From contig OZ345378.1 in assembly GCA_977006965.1 (NCBI GenBank), forward strand, positions 1,116,001-1,180,000: a stretch of 64,000 nucleotides of DNA, read 5' to 3'. The notes beneath the pieces were generated by a model, which saw only the letters and a list, made by a program, of their open reading frames with translations, was not told where the DNA came from and did not search any database. Below, piece after piece: positions 1 to 10,085 of this stretch. The DNA is from Phymatolithon calcareum (lineage: Eukaryota; Rhodophyta; Florideophyceae; Hapalidiales). Each line of letters starts with the position of its first letter. Positions within the stretch are counted from its first letter, which is position 1. A program made the position numbers and the translations under genes.

Positions 1-34
1 GGGTGGAAGACTGACCGGGACCCCATCCCGTCAG

Positions 35-962
35 CAGAGCATTGGAATTATTTATTTATTTTTATTCTTTTCTCGCGCAGTGTCGAGAATAAATATCAAG
101 ACTGTTGAGCGCAGAAGGAATAAATTATTGTATTTAAGTTCAGTGAGGAATAAATAACTGGTTATTCCCAATTATTGGATCCATCTAGCTGCTTTCTGTC
201 ACGATAGCATTGACGTCGTCGATTCCCCACACATCCGAGTTAGCATGAAGGAACATCTGCTTCTCGAAATTTGCAGGAATAACGCTTCTTCAGCAGGCCT
301 TTGACGATAAACTCTAGCCAGCCGTGGGCATGCAACGTTTTGCGAGGATAAAACAGAGAGATAGGTTTCGAAACTCGTAAGGTATTTGTGCTCGACTCTT
401 TCTCAGCGCATAAAACGTTTAAGTCGCTTGGATGCTCGGATTGAACGTGACTCACAAAATTGGTGTAGCCCCGTCCAGAATCTTTCCGTCGCGTTCCACA
501 TTTGCAAGTCCACACAGCGGAGTTGGGATCCGACTGTGTGAAAAACTCATCGCGAACATGCTTACCGAAAACTCGCGGCATCTTGGGTGCTACCAAACGG
601 TGCTCGCCTGGTACGCAGTTCCCGTTGTACTGTGTTGATTGCCATGGTTTTCATAATCCTAAATGAGGAGTCCACAGCCGACACGTCATGTGCTATCGAT
701 GACAAACATGTCACTTTACTGTTCAAGAGTACCATCGGGCCCAAATAAACAATATAATCGTCGGGCCAAAATGCTGTCATTCTCCCCCCGAAACGTAGAC
801 TTAGTCGAGCGTTCTTGAGTAAATAATGCTTTCAAATAAATAAAATAATTGTCGTAACCACGAAGATCTCAATAAATACAATAAATATGCGCGACTCAGG
901 AATAAATTATTGGAACAATAATTTAAATAATTACAATAGCAATTATTTTTTCCAATGCTTTG
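35..962 (-). mobile_element. Non-autonomous hAT element with 8-bp target duplication
   Basis: The ends are inverted repeats, CAGAGCATTGGAA at 35-47 and its complement with one mismatch at 950-962, flanked by the perfect 8-bp duplication CCCGTCAG (27-34 and 963-970). The right arm of the surrounding palindrome keeps the empty site with a single CCCGTCAG. CAG-type ends with 8-bp duplications are the hAT hallmark. At 928 bp the element is far too short to be autonomous. It keeps only an N-terminal BED zinc-finger ORF on the minus strand, and between that ORF and the 5' end (right) an arm of the palindrome also found in two other hAT elements here. Confidence 0.95.
240..596 (-). pseudogene. hAT transposase N-terminal fragment (BED zinc finger)
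   Basis: A 118-residue open frame inside the 928-bp hAT element. Residues about 28-56 fit a BED-type zinc finger: an aromatic, W-x-C-x-C, a Gly-rich turn, then H-x4-H in the segment SHVQSEH. After it comes a short stretch (SLFYPRKTLHAHGWLEFIV) of the kind that precedes the catalytic core in hAT proteins. The catalytic domain is absent, so this is a remnant of an internally deleted element. It could still make a DNA-binding peptide that competes for element ends, but that is speculation. Confidence 0.7.
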
Positions 963-1132
963 CCCGTCAGTACTGCTATGACCCACCAATATTGGGTAGA
1001 GGATTTGTGATGTTTTATTTTGAACGCTTCCAACACCTCAATTTGAGTAACAGGGCAGCTTCTCACTCTTCTGTGGCGGTCACACTCTACTCTCCTAAAA
1101 TCTCCTTAATTCGTGAGGGCCCGAGTGAGCCG

Positions 1133-2815
1133 TTAGCGTTCATGTACAGTCTCCTGGTCCATTTCCGTGGATCGCAGTGCTCGTTGGAGCGCTACGAGCT
1201 CAAGCAAAGCACCGGTTCCAAAGTATGTCGCTAAGGTTGATTTTCTCCACCCAACATTGAGTACATAGACATCTAATAGCGAGTATGTCAAAAACGCTGA
1301 ATACATCGTGAACAAGGCATATCCAACCTTCTTCGACAGTTTCCACTTGTGCAAGGCGAGCACCGACACGAGCTCAATGATGATGCATAACTGAATGGCG
1401 ATTGGTATTACAACGAGCCCGGCAGGATCCACTGTAATTGACTGTGCCTTCCTCTTGGCCAATCCACCAATAAACCAAGGTAGGCCGAGACCGACTAGTA
1501 TTTCAAAGATATTGCTGCCGATAGCGTTGCTTACCGCCATATCGCCAAAACCATTCCTCGCCACAGCAACACTTGCAAGAGCATCTGGTACGCTGGTACC
1601 TGCGGCGAGAATTGTGAGACCCATGACCGATGATGGAATTCCGATGAAGCAGCCGGCAAGGCGCGCCGCCTCGAACATTCCATATGATATAGCCATGAGC
1701 CATGCAATGGAAGTGGCAAACGTGAGAGGCCACCATTTCTTTGTCTCATCAGTGTCGCACTTGATTGTTGTCCACCGAAAAACGAATTGCCAGGGGAACA
1801 CGAGCGGCAATGTTATCCAGCTGAGAGTAGTTGTCGGCAGCTGAACGCCAAGGAACGAGCTCGGTGTGCTTGCTTTGTCCTCTAGTGGTATCTCGACGAC
1901 ATGGCTGTGATTCAGCTTTTCAGGTTCCACTTGCTCCGTATCCTGAGTGTATACGTCAGGAGAGTTGTTACCTTCAGTGCCTTTCTTGGAACAAGACATT
2001 CCGCGCTCTACGTCTATGTGGAAAGAGGTCGCATTCATCTGCTTTGCCCATTGCTTGGTGAACTGAAAGTAGGGCGCATTACCAAATTTCATGAACAGGA
2101 TGTAGAGCACGTATCCGACCAACAGAATGAGCCCCTCCCACCAGTCAGCGCGCCCGCGAGTTGAGAAGAGAACAAATACCAACAAAGCGAGCACACTGGC
2201 AACGTAGAAGAAGGAATCCCTGAGCAGCGAGCGAAAGTCCAGTCGTAGAGTTTGTTTGGCGAATATGGCAGAGAGCCCGATTATGATAAGTATGTTAAAC
2301 ACAGCGCTGCCGACGATAGTACTTATGCCAATGTCATCTTCTGTGAAAAACACGGACAGCATACTGGTGAACAGCTCCGGTGTACTTGAGCCGGCGGCCA
2401 TGAAGGTGGCACCAGCAATATCTGGGCTGAGGTCGAGACAATCACAGATGCGCTCTAGAGACGGGACAAAATAGTCGTCTGTGACCAGGGCGAGTCCAAT
2501 AAATGTGAAGACTATGGCTGGGAGCAGGAAAGCTAACCATGCACGATTAGTGGAGCGTAGGAAGTTTGTCGGCGTTGTGCAGTCACAAAAGTTTGCACTG
2601 TATCCGGCGGCGCGAACGGAAGTCGGTAGAGGAAACGAAGGTACGCCTCTTCTCGTGGTGGTGGACAAAGATTCACTTTGGGTACCTTGCGCGACGACAG
2701 CTACAAGCACAATGAGAGCTAGTAGTGACAAAATCGAGATTGCAATCGGTAGATTTTCTCTTCGTGAACTCCTAAGTCGTGAGGTAGAGCGCCTCGAAAA
2801 AGCCGGCGGAGGCAT
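1133..2815 (-). CDS. K+-dependent Na+/Ca2+ exchanger (NCKX/SLC24-like), left copy
   Basis: A 560-residue cation/Ca2+ antiporter. One hydrophobic anchor lies near residues 22-42, then two clusters of membrane segments are separated by a hydrophilic loop (about 265-330). The first alpha repeat contains AGATFMAAGSSTPELF, with the Glu equivalent to NCKX2 Glu188. The second contains LAAGTSVPDALAS, with the Asp equivalent to NCKX2 Asp548, and GSNIFEILVGLGLPW. Family members move Ca2+ against Na+, often with K+ cotransport, in plasma or organelle membranes. This copy reads away from the palindrome centre and is intact. Its one amino-acid difference from the right copy is Glu for Asp at residue 438, in the NIFD motif. 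The start at 2815 is the first Met of the frame and matches the partner copy. Confidence 0.93.
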   Translation of the reverse strand: MPPPAFSRRSTSRLRSSRRENLPIAISILSLLALIVLVAVVAQGTQSESLSTTTRRGVPSFPLPTSVRAAGYSANFCDCTTPTNFLRSTNRAWLAFLLPAIVFTFIGLALVTDDYFVPSLERICDCLDLSPDIAGATFMAAGSSTPELFTSMLSVFFTEDDIGISTIVGSAVFNILIIIGLSAIFAKQTLRLDFRSLLRDSFFYVASVLALLVFVLFSTRGRADWWEGLILLVGYVLYILFMKFGNAPYFQFTKQWAKQMNATSFHIDVERGMSCSKKGTEGNNSPDVYTQDTEQVEPEKLNHSHVVEIPLEDKASTPSSFLGVQLPTTTLSWITLPLVFPWQFVFRWTTIKCDTDETKKWWPLTFATSIAWLMAISYGMFEAARLAGCFIGIPSSVMGLTILAAGTSVPDALASVAVARNGFGDMAVSNAIGSNIFEILVGLGLPWFIGGLAKRKAQSITVDPAGLVVIPIAIQLCIIIELVSVLALHKWKLSKKVGYALFTMYSAFLTYSLLDVYVLNVGWRKSTLATYFGTGALLELVALQRALRSTEMDQETVHER

Positions 2816-3020
2816 GTCAGCGATGAAGAGTTGGGTCGCAGATGAAGATCAGAGAACATGAAGCTTAGGATAGCAAATCACCATCGCACCGGGCCAGAGA
2901 ACGGAGCTTCTTACGGCCGATGCTTTGTCATAGCAACAAAGTTTCCATATAATGGCAGCAAAGTTGCTATTTCTCCACGAGGACGTTTGCGGTGACTTAA
3001 ATTTTTTACTTCCTACTTTT

Positions 3021-3758
3021 GGAAGCCCTCAAGATCGTCACTCATCAACACCAGAAATACTGTACGTGGGAGCCTCAATACATGATATGCGGTGTTCCGA
3101 AGGGCTGATCCATGATGGAGAAGTGGAAACTTTGTTGCCACAGGGCACGGTTGGTGACAGGGCACCGAACTATCGCGCGCAGGTAGATTCCACATTGTCT
3201 ATCATACTTTTTGCTGACTTTTTTATTTTGGAAGCCCTCAATGTCGTCTGTCATCAGCACCAGAAATACTGTACATGGGAGCCTCAATACTTGATTTGCG
3301 GTGTTCCGAAGGGCTGATCCATGATGGAGAAGTGGAAACTTTGTTGCCACAGGGCACGGTTGGTGACAGGGCACCGAACTATCGCGCGCAGGTAGATTCC
3401 ACATTGTCTATCATACTTTTTGCTGACTTTTTTATTTTGGAAGCCCTCAATGTCGTCTGTCATCAGCACCAGAAATACTGTACATGGGAGCCTCAATACA
3501 TGATTTGCGGTGTTCCGAAGGGCTGATCCATGATGGAGAAGTGGAAACTTTGTTTCCACAGGGCACGGTTGGTGACAGGGCACCGAACTATCGCGCGCAG
3601 GTAGATTCCACATTGTCTATCATACTTTTTGCTGACTTTTTTATTTTGGAAGCCCTCAATGTCGTCTGTCCTCAGCACCAGAAATACTGTACGTGGGAGC
3701 CTCAATACATGATTTGCGGTGTTCCGAAGGGCTGATCCATGATGGAGAAGTGGAAACC
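3021..3758. repeat. 209-bp tandem repeats, left arm
   Basis: About 3.5 head-to-tail copies with an exact 209-bp period: the word CATGATGGAG recurs at 3111, 3320, 3529 and 3738. Copies differ by only a few bases. The array lies in the 5' flank of the left exchanger gene, starting about 205 bp upstream of its start codon. Each unit is open in several frames for over 80 codons, which produces repeated chance ORFs on both strands; none looks like a real protein. Confidence 0.95.
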
Positions 3759-3943
3759 TTTTTCCACGGTATGCTATTAAAGAAGCATGGAAATACTAAT
3801 ATTATTAATACTTCTTCACAAGCAGACAGTGCGAAATTCTTTTGAAAAAGCTTTGCCTTGCTGGAGGATGCGGGAAACTTCGAATTTAGTGCGTTTTCAT
3901 GCTTCTGTAATAGAATACAGTATAATAGCATACAGTGCAAAAA
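3759..3943. other. Palindrome centre (spacer)
   Basis: An AT-rich spacer of about 185 bp between the two 209-bp arrays. Its flanks still show loose inverted similarity (a GTATGCTATTA word occurs near both edges), so the original duplication joint may have been tighter and later degraded. No gene is visible. Confidence 0.7.
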
Positions 3944-4681
3944 GGTTTCCACTTCTCCATCATGGAACAGCCCTTCGGAACACCGCAAATCATGTATTGA
4001 GGCTCCCACGTACAGTATTTCTGGTGCTGAGGACAGACGACATTGAGGGCTTCCAAAATAAAAAAGTCAGCAAAAAGTATGATAGACAATGTGGAATCTA
4101 CCTGCGCGCGATAGTTCGGTGCCCTGTCACCAACCGTGCCCTGTGGAAACAAAGTTTCCACTTCTCCATCATGGATCAGCCCTTCGGAACACCGCAAATC
4201 ATGTATTGAGGCTCCCATGTACAGTATTTCTGGTGCTGATGACAGACGACATTGAGGGCTTCCAAAATAAAAAAGTCAGCAAAAAGTATGATAGACAATG
4301 TGGAATCTACCTGCGCGCGATAGTTCGGTGCCCTGTCACCAACCGTGCCCTGTGGCAACAAAGTTTCCACTTCTCCATCATGGATCAGCCCTTCGGAACA
4401 CCGCAAATCAAGTATTGAGGCTCCCATGTACAGTATTTCTGGTGCTGATGACAGACGACATTGAGGGCTTCCAAAATAAAAAAGTCAGCAAAAAGTATGA
4501 TAGACAATGTGGAATCTACCTGCGCGCGATAGTTCGGTGCCCTGTCACCAACCGTGCCCTGTGGCAACAAAGTTTCCACTTCTCCATCATGGATCAGCCC
4601 TTCGGAACACCGCATATCATGTATTGAGGCTCCCACGTACAGTATTTCTGGTGTTGATGAGTGACGATCTTGAGGGCTTCC
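3944..4681. repeat. 209-bp tandem repeats, right arm
   Basis: Mirror image of the left array: the same roughly 3.5 copies in inverted order, in the 5' flank of the right exchanger gene (start codon at 4887). The minor differences between units mirror those of the left arm, so the array existed before the inverted duplication. Confidence 0.95.
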
Positions 4682-4886
4682 AAAAGTAGGAAGTAAAAAA
4701 TTTAAGTCACCGCAAACGTCCTCGTGGAGAAATAGCAACTTTGCTGCCATTATATGGAAACTTTGTTGCTATGACAAAGCATCGGCCGTAAGAAGCTCCG
4801 TTCTCTGGCCCGGTGCGATGGTGATTTGCTATCCTAAGCTTCATGTTCTCTGATCTTCATCTGCGACCCAACTCTTCATCGCTGAC

Positions 4887-6569
4887 ATGCCTCCGCCGGC
4901 TTTTTCGAGGCGCTCTACCTCACGACTTAGGAGTTCACGAAGAGAAAATCTACCGATTGCAATCTCGATTTTGTCACTACTAGCTCTCATTGTGCTTGTA
5001 GCTGTCGTCGCGCAAGGTACCCAAAGTGAATCTTTGTCCACCACCACGAGAAGAGGCGTACCTTCGTTTCCTCTACCGACTTCCGTTCGCGCCGCCGGAT
5101 ACAGTGCAAACTTTTGTGACTGCACAACGCCGACAAACTTCCTACGCTCCACTAATCGTGCATGGTTAGCTTTCCTGCTCCCAGCCATAGTCTTCACATT
5201 TATTGGACTCGCCCTGGTCACAGACGACTATTTTGTCCCGTCTCTAGAGCGCATCTGTGATTGTCTCGACCTCAGCCCAGATATTGCTGGTGCCACCTTC
5301 ATGGCCGCCGGCTCAAGTACACCGGAGCTGTTCACCAGTATGCTGTCCGTGTTTTTCACAGAAGATGACATTGGCATAAGTACTATCGTCGGCAGCGCTG
5401 TGTTTAACATACTTATCATAATCGGGCTCTCTGCCATATTCGCCAAACAAACTCTACGACTGGACTTTCGCTCGCTGCTCAGGGATTCCTTCTTCTACGT
5501 TGCCAGTGTGCTCGCTTTGTTGGTATTTGTTCTCTTCTCAACTCGCGGGCGCGCTGACTGGTGGGAGGGGCTCATTCTGTTGGTCGGATACGTGCTCTAC
5601 ATCCTGTTCATGAAATTTGGTAATGCGCCCTACTTTCAGTTCACCAAGCAATGGGCAAAGCAGATGAATGCGACCTCTTTCCACATAGACGTAGAGCGCG
5701 GAATGTCTTGTTCCAAGAAAGGCACTGAAGGTAACAACTCTCCTGACGTATACACTCAGGATACGGAGCAAGTGGAACCTGAAAAGCTGAATCACAGCCA
5801 TGTCGTCGAGATACCACTAGAGGACAAAGCAAGCACACCGAGCTCGTTCCTTGGCGTTCAGCTGCCGACAACTACTCTCAGCTGGATAACATTGCCGCTC
5901 GTGTTCCCCTGGCAATTCGTTTTTCGGTGGACAACAATCAAGTGCGACACTGATGAGACAAAGAAATGGTGGCCTCTCACGTTTGCCACTTCCATTGCAT
6001 GGCTCATGGCTATATCATATGGAATGTTCGAGGCGGCGCGCCTTGCCGGCTGCTTCATCGGAATTCCATCATCGGTCATGGGTCTCACAATTCTCGCCGC
6101 AGGTACCAGCGTACCAGATGCTCTTGCAAGTGTTGCTGTGGCGAGGAATGGTTTTGGCGATATGGCGGTAAGCAACGCTATCGGCAGCAATATCTTTGAC
6201 ATACTAGTCGGTCTCGGCCTACCTTGGTTTATTGGTGGATTGGCCAAGAGGAAGGCACAGTCAATTACAGTGGATCCTGCCGGGCTCGTTGTAATACCAA
6301 TCGCCATTCAGTTATGCATCATCATTGAGCTCGTGTCGGTGCTCGCCTTGCACAAGTGGAAACTGTCGAAGAAGGTTGGATATGCCTTGTTCACGATGTA
6401 TTCAGCGTTTTTGACATACTCGCTATTAGATGTCTATGTACTCAATGTTGGGTGGAGAAAATCAACCTTAGCGACATACTTTGGAACCGGTGCTTTGCTT
6501 GAGCTCGTAGCGCTCCAACGAGCACTGCGATCCACGGAAATGGACCAGGAGACTGTACATGAACGCTAA
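4887..6569 (+). CDS. K+-dependent Na+/Ca2+ exchanger (NCKX/SLC24-like), right copy
   Basis: The mirror copy of the exchanger at 1133-2815, 560 residues, read away from the palindrome centre. The predicted protein is identical to the left one except at residue 438, where this copy has the family-typical Asp (GSNIFDI, codon GAC at 6198-6200). The alpha repeats keep the acidic residues expected for Ca2+ binding (PEL in the first, PDA in the second). The two 5' ends lie about 2.1 kb apart around the tandem repeats, so the genes may share regulatory DNA. Ordinary Ca2+ export or compartment loading is the likely role. Confidence 0.94.
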   Translation: MPPPAFSRRSTSRLRSSRRENLPIAISILSLLALIVLVAVVAQGTQSESLSTTTRRGVPSFPLPTSVRAAGYSANFCDCTTPTNFLRSTNRAWLAFLLPAIVFTFIGLALVTDDYFVPSLERICDCLDLSPDIAGATFMAAGSSTPELFTSMLSVFFTEDDIGISTIVGSAVFNILIIIGLSAIFAKQTLRLDFRSLLRDSFFYVASVLALLVFVLFSTRGRADWWEGLILLVGYVLYILFMKFGNAPYFQFTKQWAKQMNATSFHIDVERGMSCSKKGTEGNNSPDVYTQDTEQVEPEKLNHSHVVEIPLEDKASTPSSFLGVQLPTTTLSWITLPLVFPWQFVFRWTTIKCDTDETKKWWPLTFATSIAWLMAISYGMFEAARLAGCFIGIPSSVMGLTILAAGTSVPDALASVAVARNGFGDMAVSNAIGSNIFDILVGLGLPWFIGGLAKRKAQSITVDPAGLVVIPIAIQLCIIIELVSVLALHKWKLSKKVGYALFTMYSAFLTYSLLDVYVLNVGWRKSTLATYFGTGALLELVALQRALRSTEMDQETVHER

Positions 6570-7183
6570 CGGCTCACTCGGGCCCTCACGAATTAAGGAG
6601 ATTTTAGGAGAGTAGAGTGTGACCGCCACAGAAGAGTGAGAAGCTGCCCTGTTACTCAAATTGAGGTGTTGGAAGCGTTCAAAATAAAACATCACAAATC
6701 CTCTACCCAATATTGGTGGGTCATAGCAGTACTGACGGGATGGGGTCCCGGTCAGTCTTCCACCCGCCCCCCCCTGTTAATGCAGCTTGTGGTGCTTGAT
6801 CTTCTTTTCCTCATTATTTCTTTTAACCTTCTCGTACTGCACATCCATTTCTGGACAAATCTGTCCTGTTTGGGTCATTCTTATTTTGTGGATACTTTTT
6901 GCAGATTTTATTGTTAAAACAATTCAATGATAGTCCATTTCGGGTCTTAAAATCCACCTTTCGGGGTATTGATCGCTGTTACTGAGCCCCAACACCATTT
7001 TAATCTACGATCGTCATACTATTAGGGTCTTAGGAATGTTATGTGTGCAGTTTTTCAGAGCATGAGTAAGTTTTGTTGGAACTATACTGTAGAGAGTGAC
7101 GTACACAGGAAGGAAGCAGTTCAGAAGCTTTACCATCAGAATCACAGAGAGCGCAAACATTTTGACATCATCAAGTTCTCGGA

Positions 7184-9514
7184 TTGGACGTCCGCTGCAA
7201 GGGAAGCACAAAGATGGATGGCTCTGAAGAGCCCCCGCGCTCCTTCGTTGTGCAGGTAGGAACGGGTTCCATCTCTATATCTTCATCAACATCATTTTCG
7301 GATCCAGCAAGCTCTAAACGGAAAGACCGGATGTGGCCTGGAAAAGCATTGGAGGATTGCTTGAGATCCTTGAGACTTCCTATAGCGGGAAGTCTTTCCT
7401 GCAAGAAAGACCGTCTAAAACGGTGGGCAGAAACACAATTTTCTGCGGACGGGACAGCTTTAGAAGAAGATGTTCGCTCGTTACGAACTAAACAATTCGC
7501 TCTCAGAGAGTTGAAGAAGCGTGGACGAAAAAGATAGTCGCCAGACACACCAGACAATGCAGACCATGAGCAGACTCGGGGTATCAGTAACCAGCACATG
7601 GAAGGACATCAACCATCATTACCAGATTCAAATGTGACTTTGGTTACTCGAAATCCTTCTTCTCCAGAGACACCTGACAGTGGAGACCATGAGCAGACTC
7701 GAGGTATCAGCACCCAACAAATAGAAGGACATGAACCAGATTCAAATATGGCTTTGGTTACTCGGAGTCCTTCGCCAGAAGACAGTGACTCTGATGACGA
7801 GAGTGGAACGGAGGATATCGTACTCGCACAGGGAGAGGAGGATGAAGAGACTGCAGACTCAGAGGAACACAGAGATGAGATTTTGACATTGCACTCAGCA
7901 CTTGTCACCATTGGAGAGGAAATGACCGGCATAAGGATACCACCCGCGAACTATATCGGCCCTAAGGAAGGAAGCATCATCGCTGAGCATTTTTCCTCCT
8001 AAAGAAAACTGCACCCCATTGACATTTTTGAAATGGTCTTTACAGAGGATATTCTTGCGAGGATTCGGCGGGCTTCGAACTGATACGGTCAGATCAAGAA
8101 CGTTCGCCTACGTCTTGATGCAGAACAAAGGCGCCTCAATGCCCTTGAAAACGGTCTGCCAAGCTCCAGGCTCCCAAAATGCTATCGGACGTCCTTTCAG
8201 GAAATTAGCGCAAAGGAGCTGAGGGCGTACATCGGCATTCTGTTTTTTCTGGTCTAGTCAAGATTCCTGATACCCAGAGATTGCTTATGGACGACAAGAA
8301 TGGGCTCAATCGTAACGCTTTATCAGCCTCAAGTGTAATGTCCAGAACCCAATTTCAAGAGATAACCCAGAGTTTGCACTTTGTTGATACTCCGCAAGAA
8401 GAAGACCCTCTCAGCAAAATCCGATGGTTAGTCGATCAAGTGCAAAAATGGACAGGTTGGGACGGAACATCTGATTTGACGAAATAATGGTCCCGTGCAA
8501 GGGAAGAATCTCCTTCAGACAGTATATGCCTATGAAGCCTGTCAAATATGGGATAAAAGTATGGGGATTGTCATGTCCTATCACGTGGTATACTCCTTTT
8601 ATTGAGGTGTGCACTGGAAAGAAGCAAGGTGTTTCGCAGCCCATCTTCCATACTGTGATTCAGGTGTTCGGTCCGTTGCTGGGAGTAGGAAGGACAGTGA
8701 CGATGGACAACTACTTCACGAGCCTGGATCTAGCACGAATTCTGCTCCTCAGAGACACTCGTATCGTTGGAACAATGAGCGTCAATCGAGTTCCAAAACT
8801 GCTTCGGCTGGAAAAGCGTGCCGAAAAAGGTGCTATGATCGTCGGAAAGATACGGCAAGGACCCGTTGGAATAGTGGGATGGATGGACGAGAAGCCAGTG
8901 AATTTCATCACCACTGCTCATGACGATCTCAATGAAGTTGTTTTAGTGTCGCGAAGGCTAAACGGAAAGGAGAGGTCTCAGCAAAACATTTCTACTAATG
9001 ATCAAGGGCAAAGAATTCGGAAACTTCCTCGCGTTTGTCTGGACTATAATGAGTGCATGGGCGTAATTGATCTCACAGATCAGCTTCGCTCGTACTATCA
9101 TTATGAGAGGCGCAATTAGAAGTGGACAAATGCAATTTTCACATTTCTCTTGGAGCAAACTATCGTGAACTGCTCTATTGCACTACCGTTCCACAAAGCT
9201 GAGAAGCCTACACTTCTTGAGTTTCGGGAGAAAGTTGTGGCATCACTTTGTCACCTCAAGCTACATCCGGGAGCCGGTTCACTGTCTTCCAAAAGGCCGC
9301 CTGTGCCAAACGAAAAAATAGGCACATCGAAATGAAGGGCGTTCATCAGCTTGCCAAGGTTGATGACGTTGATGGATTACCCGTGCGGCCCTATTGCTCA
9401 TTTCCTGGATGTAGATGCAGAACACGGTACGAATGCCTTGATTGTAGGATACCTTTATGTTTCGGGGATTTGGGAATCTGCTATAGCCTACATGCCGCGG
9501 AGGAAAGGCATTAG
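7184..9514 (+). pseudogene. piggyBac transposase, decayed
   Basis: Coding remains run through several frames. The N-terminal part (7184-8002) is acidic, is interrupted by a TAG at 7535, and holds a roughly 120-bp internal direct repeat with the word DHEQTRGIS. The DDE core follows in pieces: PIDIFEMVFTEDIL near 8020-8065, the FDEIMVPCKGR block around 8475-8505 (first catalytic Asp), TMDNYF at 8700-8717 (second Asp), and CLDYNECMGVIDLTDQLRSY near 9040-9100 (third Asp). The end (about 9390-9510) is a Cys-rich finger typical of piggyBac proteins. Frameshifts near 8000 and 8480 and several stops rule out an active product. An AATAAA signal follows at about 9519. Confidence 0.9.
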
Positions 9515-9593
9515 ACACCAATAAAGACCCAGACTATGGAATTGTTTCTATCTCTGATTTGTCAAGAGTGCGCAGTATCGCATTGTCCACTAT

Positions 9594-10085
9594 CTAAAAC
9601 TCATGGAAGTTGGAATCTTGCCAGTTGTACGCTCGTAGAGCACTATTGATCTCCGGTGCTATCCCGCTGCGCGATCCTTCATCGACACGGCGAGAATAAC
9701 CCATGCGACGAGCTAGTATGTACCGCCAATGACAGCGGTACACATCAGAACTGTACCTTCCAGTCGAATTCATGGAGCTCTCTCTCCAGACCACCTTCTG
9801 CGATACGTGTTCCTCTGCTCCATGATACGACTCTAGTTTTTCTGGGTTGAGAAGTGTCAAGAGCAAAATGAAGTCCTCAATTGATCCTCCCATTCCTCCA
9901 TCTGCGACTGCCTTCATAATATACATTCCTATCTGCATGGCGACCGATCGTGAATGCTCTGTTTTGAAGGCACTAAGAGCATACATGGCTCTCTCGTGGT
10001 CTGTCAAAGCTCCTCTCATCATGGAAACACATTTCCCATCCAGGCCGCAATGACTTATAGTCAGATCGTAGCTCATTAGGTACAC
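9594..10085 (-). CDS. Unrecognised ORF inside the piggyBac element, opposite strand
   Basis: A 163-codon open frame, intact although the neighbouring transposase is riddled with stops. I do not recognise the protein. It has no obvious signal peptide or membrane segment and contains several Met- and Ser-rich stretches plus a segment rich in Arg near the C-terminus. The plus strand over the same bases has no comparable ORF. It converges on the transposase, 80 bp beyond that gene's stop. It could be a second piggyBac gene, a captured host exon, or a chance ORF. Confidence 0.35.
   Translation of the reverse strand: MYLMSYDLTISHCGLDGKCVSMMRGALTDHERAMYALSAFKTEHSRSVAMQIGMYIMKAVADGGMGGSIEDFILLLTLLNPEKLESYHGAEEHVSQKVVWRESSMNSTGRYSSDVYRCHWRYILARRMGYSRRVDEGSRSGIAPEINSALRAYNWQDSNFHEF

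Larger units (their letters stand above)
1..6765. repeat. Large inverted duplication (near-perfect palindrome)
   Basis: Positions 970-3758 read as the reverse complement of 3944-6732: paired positions add to 7702, and the two exchanger genes inside (1133-2815, 4887-6569) match this exactly. Positions 1-34 pair with 6732-6765 once the 928-bp hAT insertion and its 8-bp target duplication are removed from the left arm. The arms look almost identical; the one coding difference I see is at 1502/6200. The central spacer (3759-3943) is about 185 bp and its two halves are only loosely alike. The left arm reaches the window edge, so the duplication may extend further. A recent head-to-head duplication is most likely; an assembly artefact is possible but is argued against by the one-sided transposon and the base difference. 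Confidence 0.93.

Noticed and set aside
3021-4681. Repeated 83-121 codon ORFs on both strands in the 209-bp arrays
   Set aside because: They arise because one 209-bp unit is open in several frames and is repeated; start and stop positions shift with the unit and no protein feature is present.
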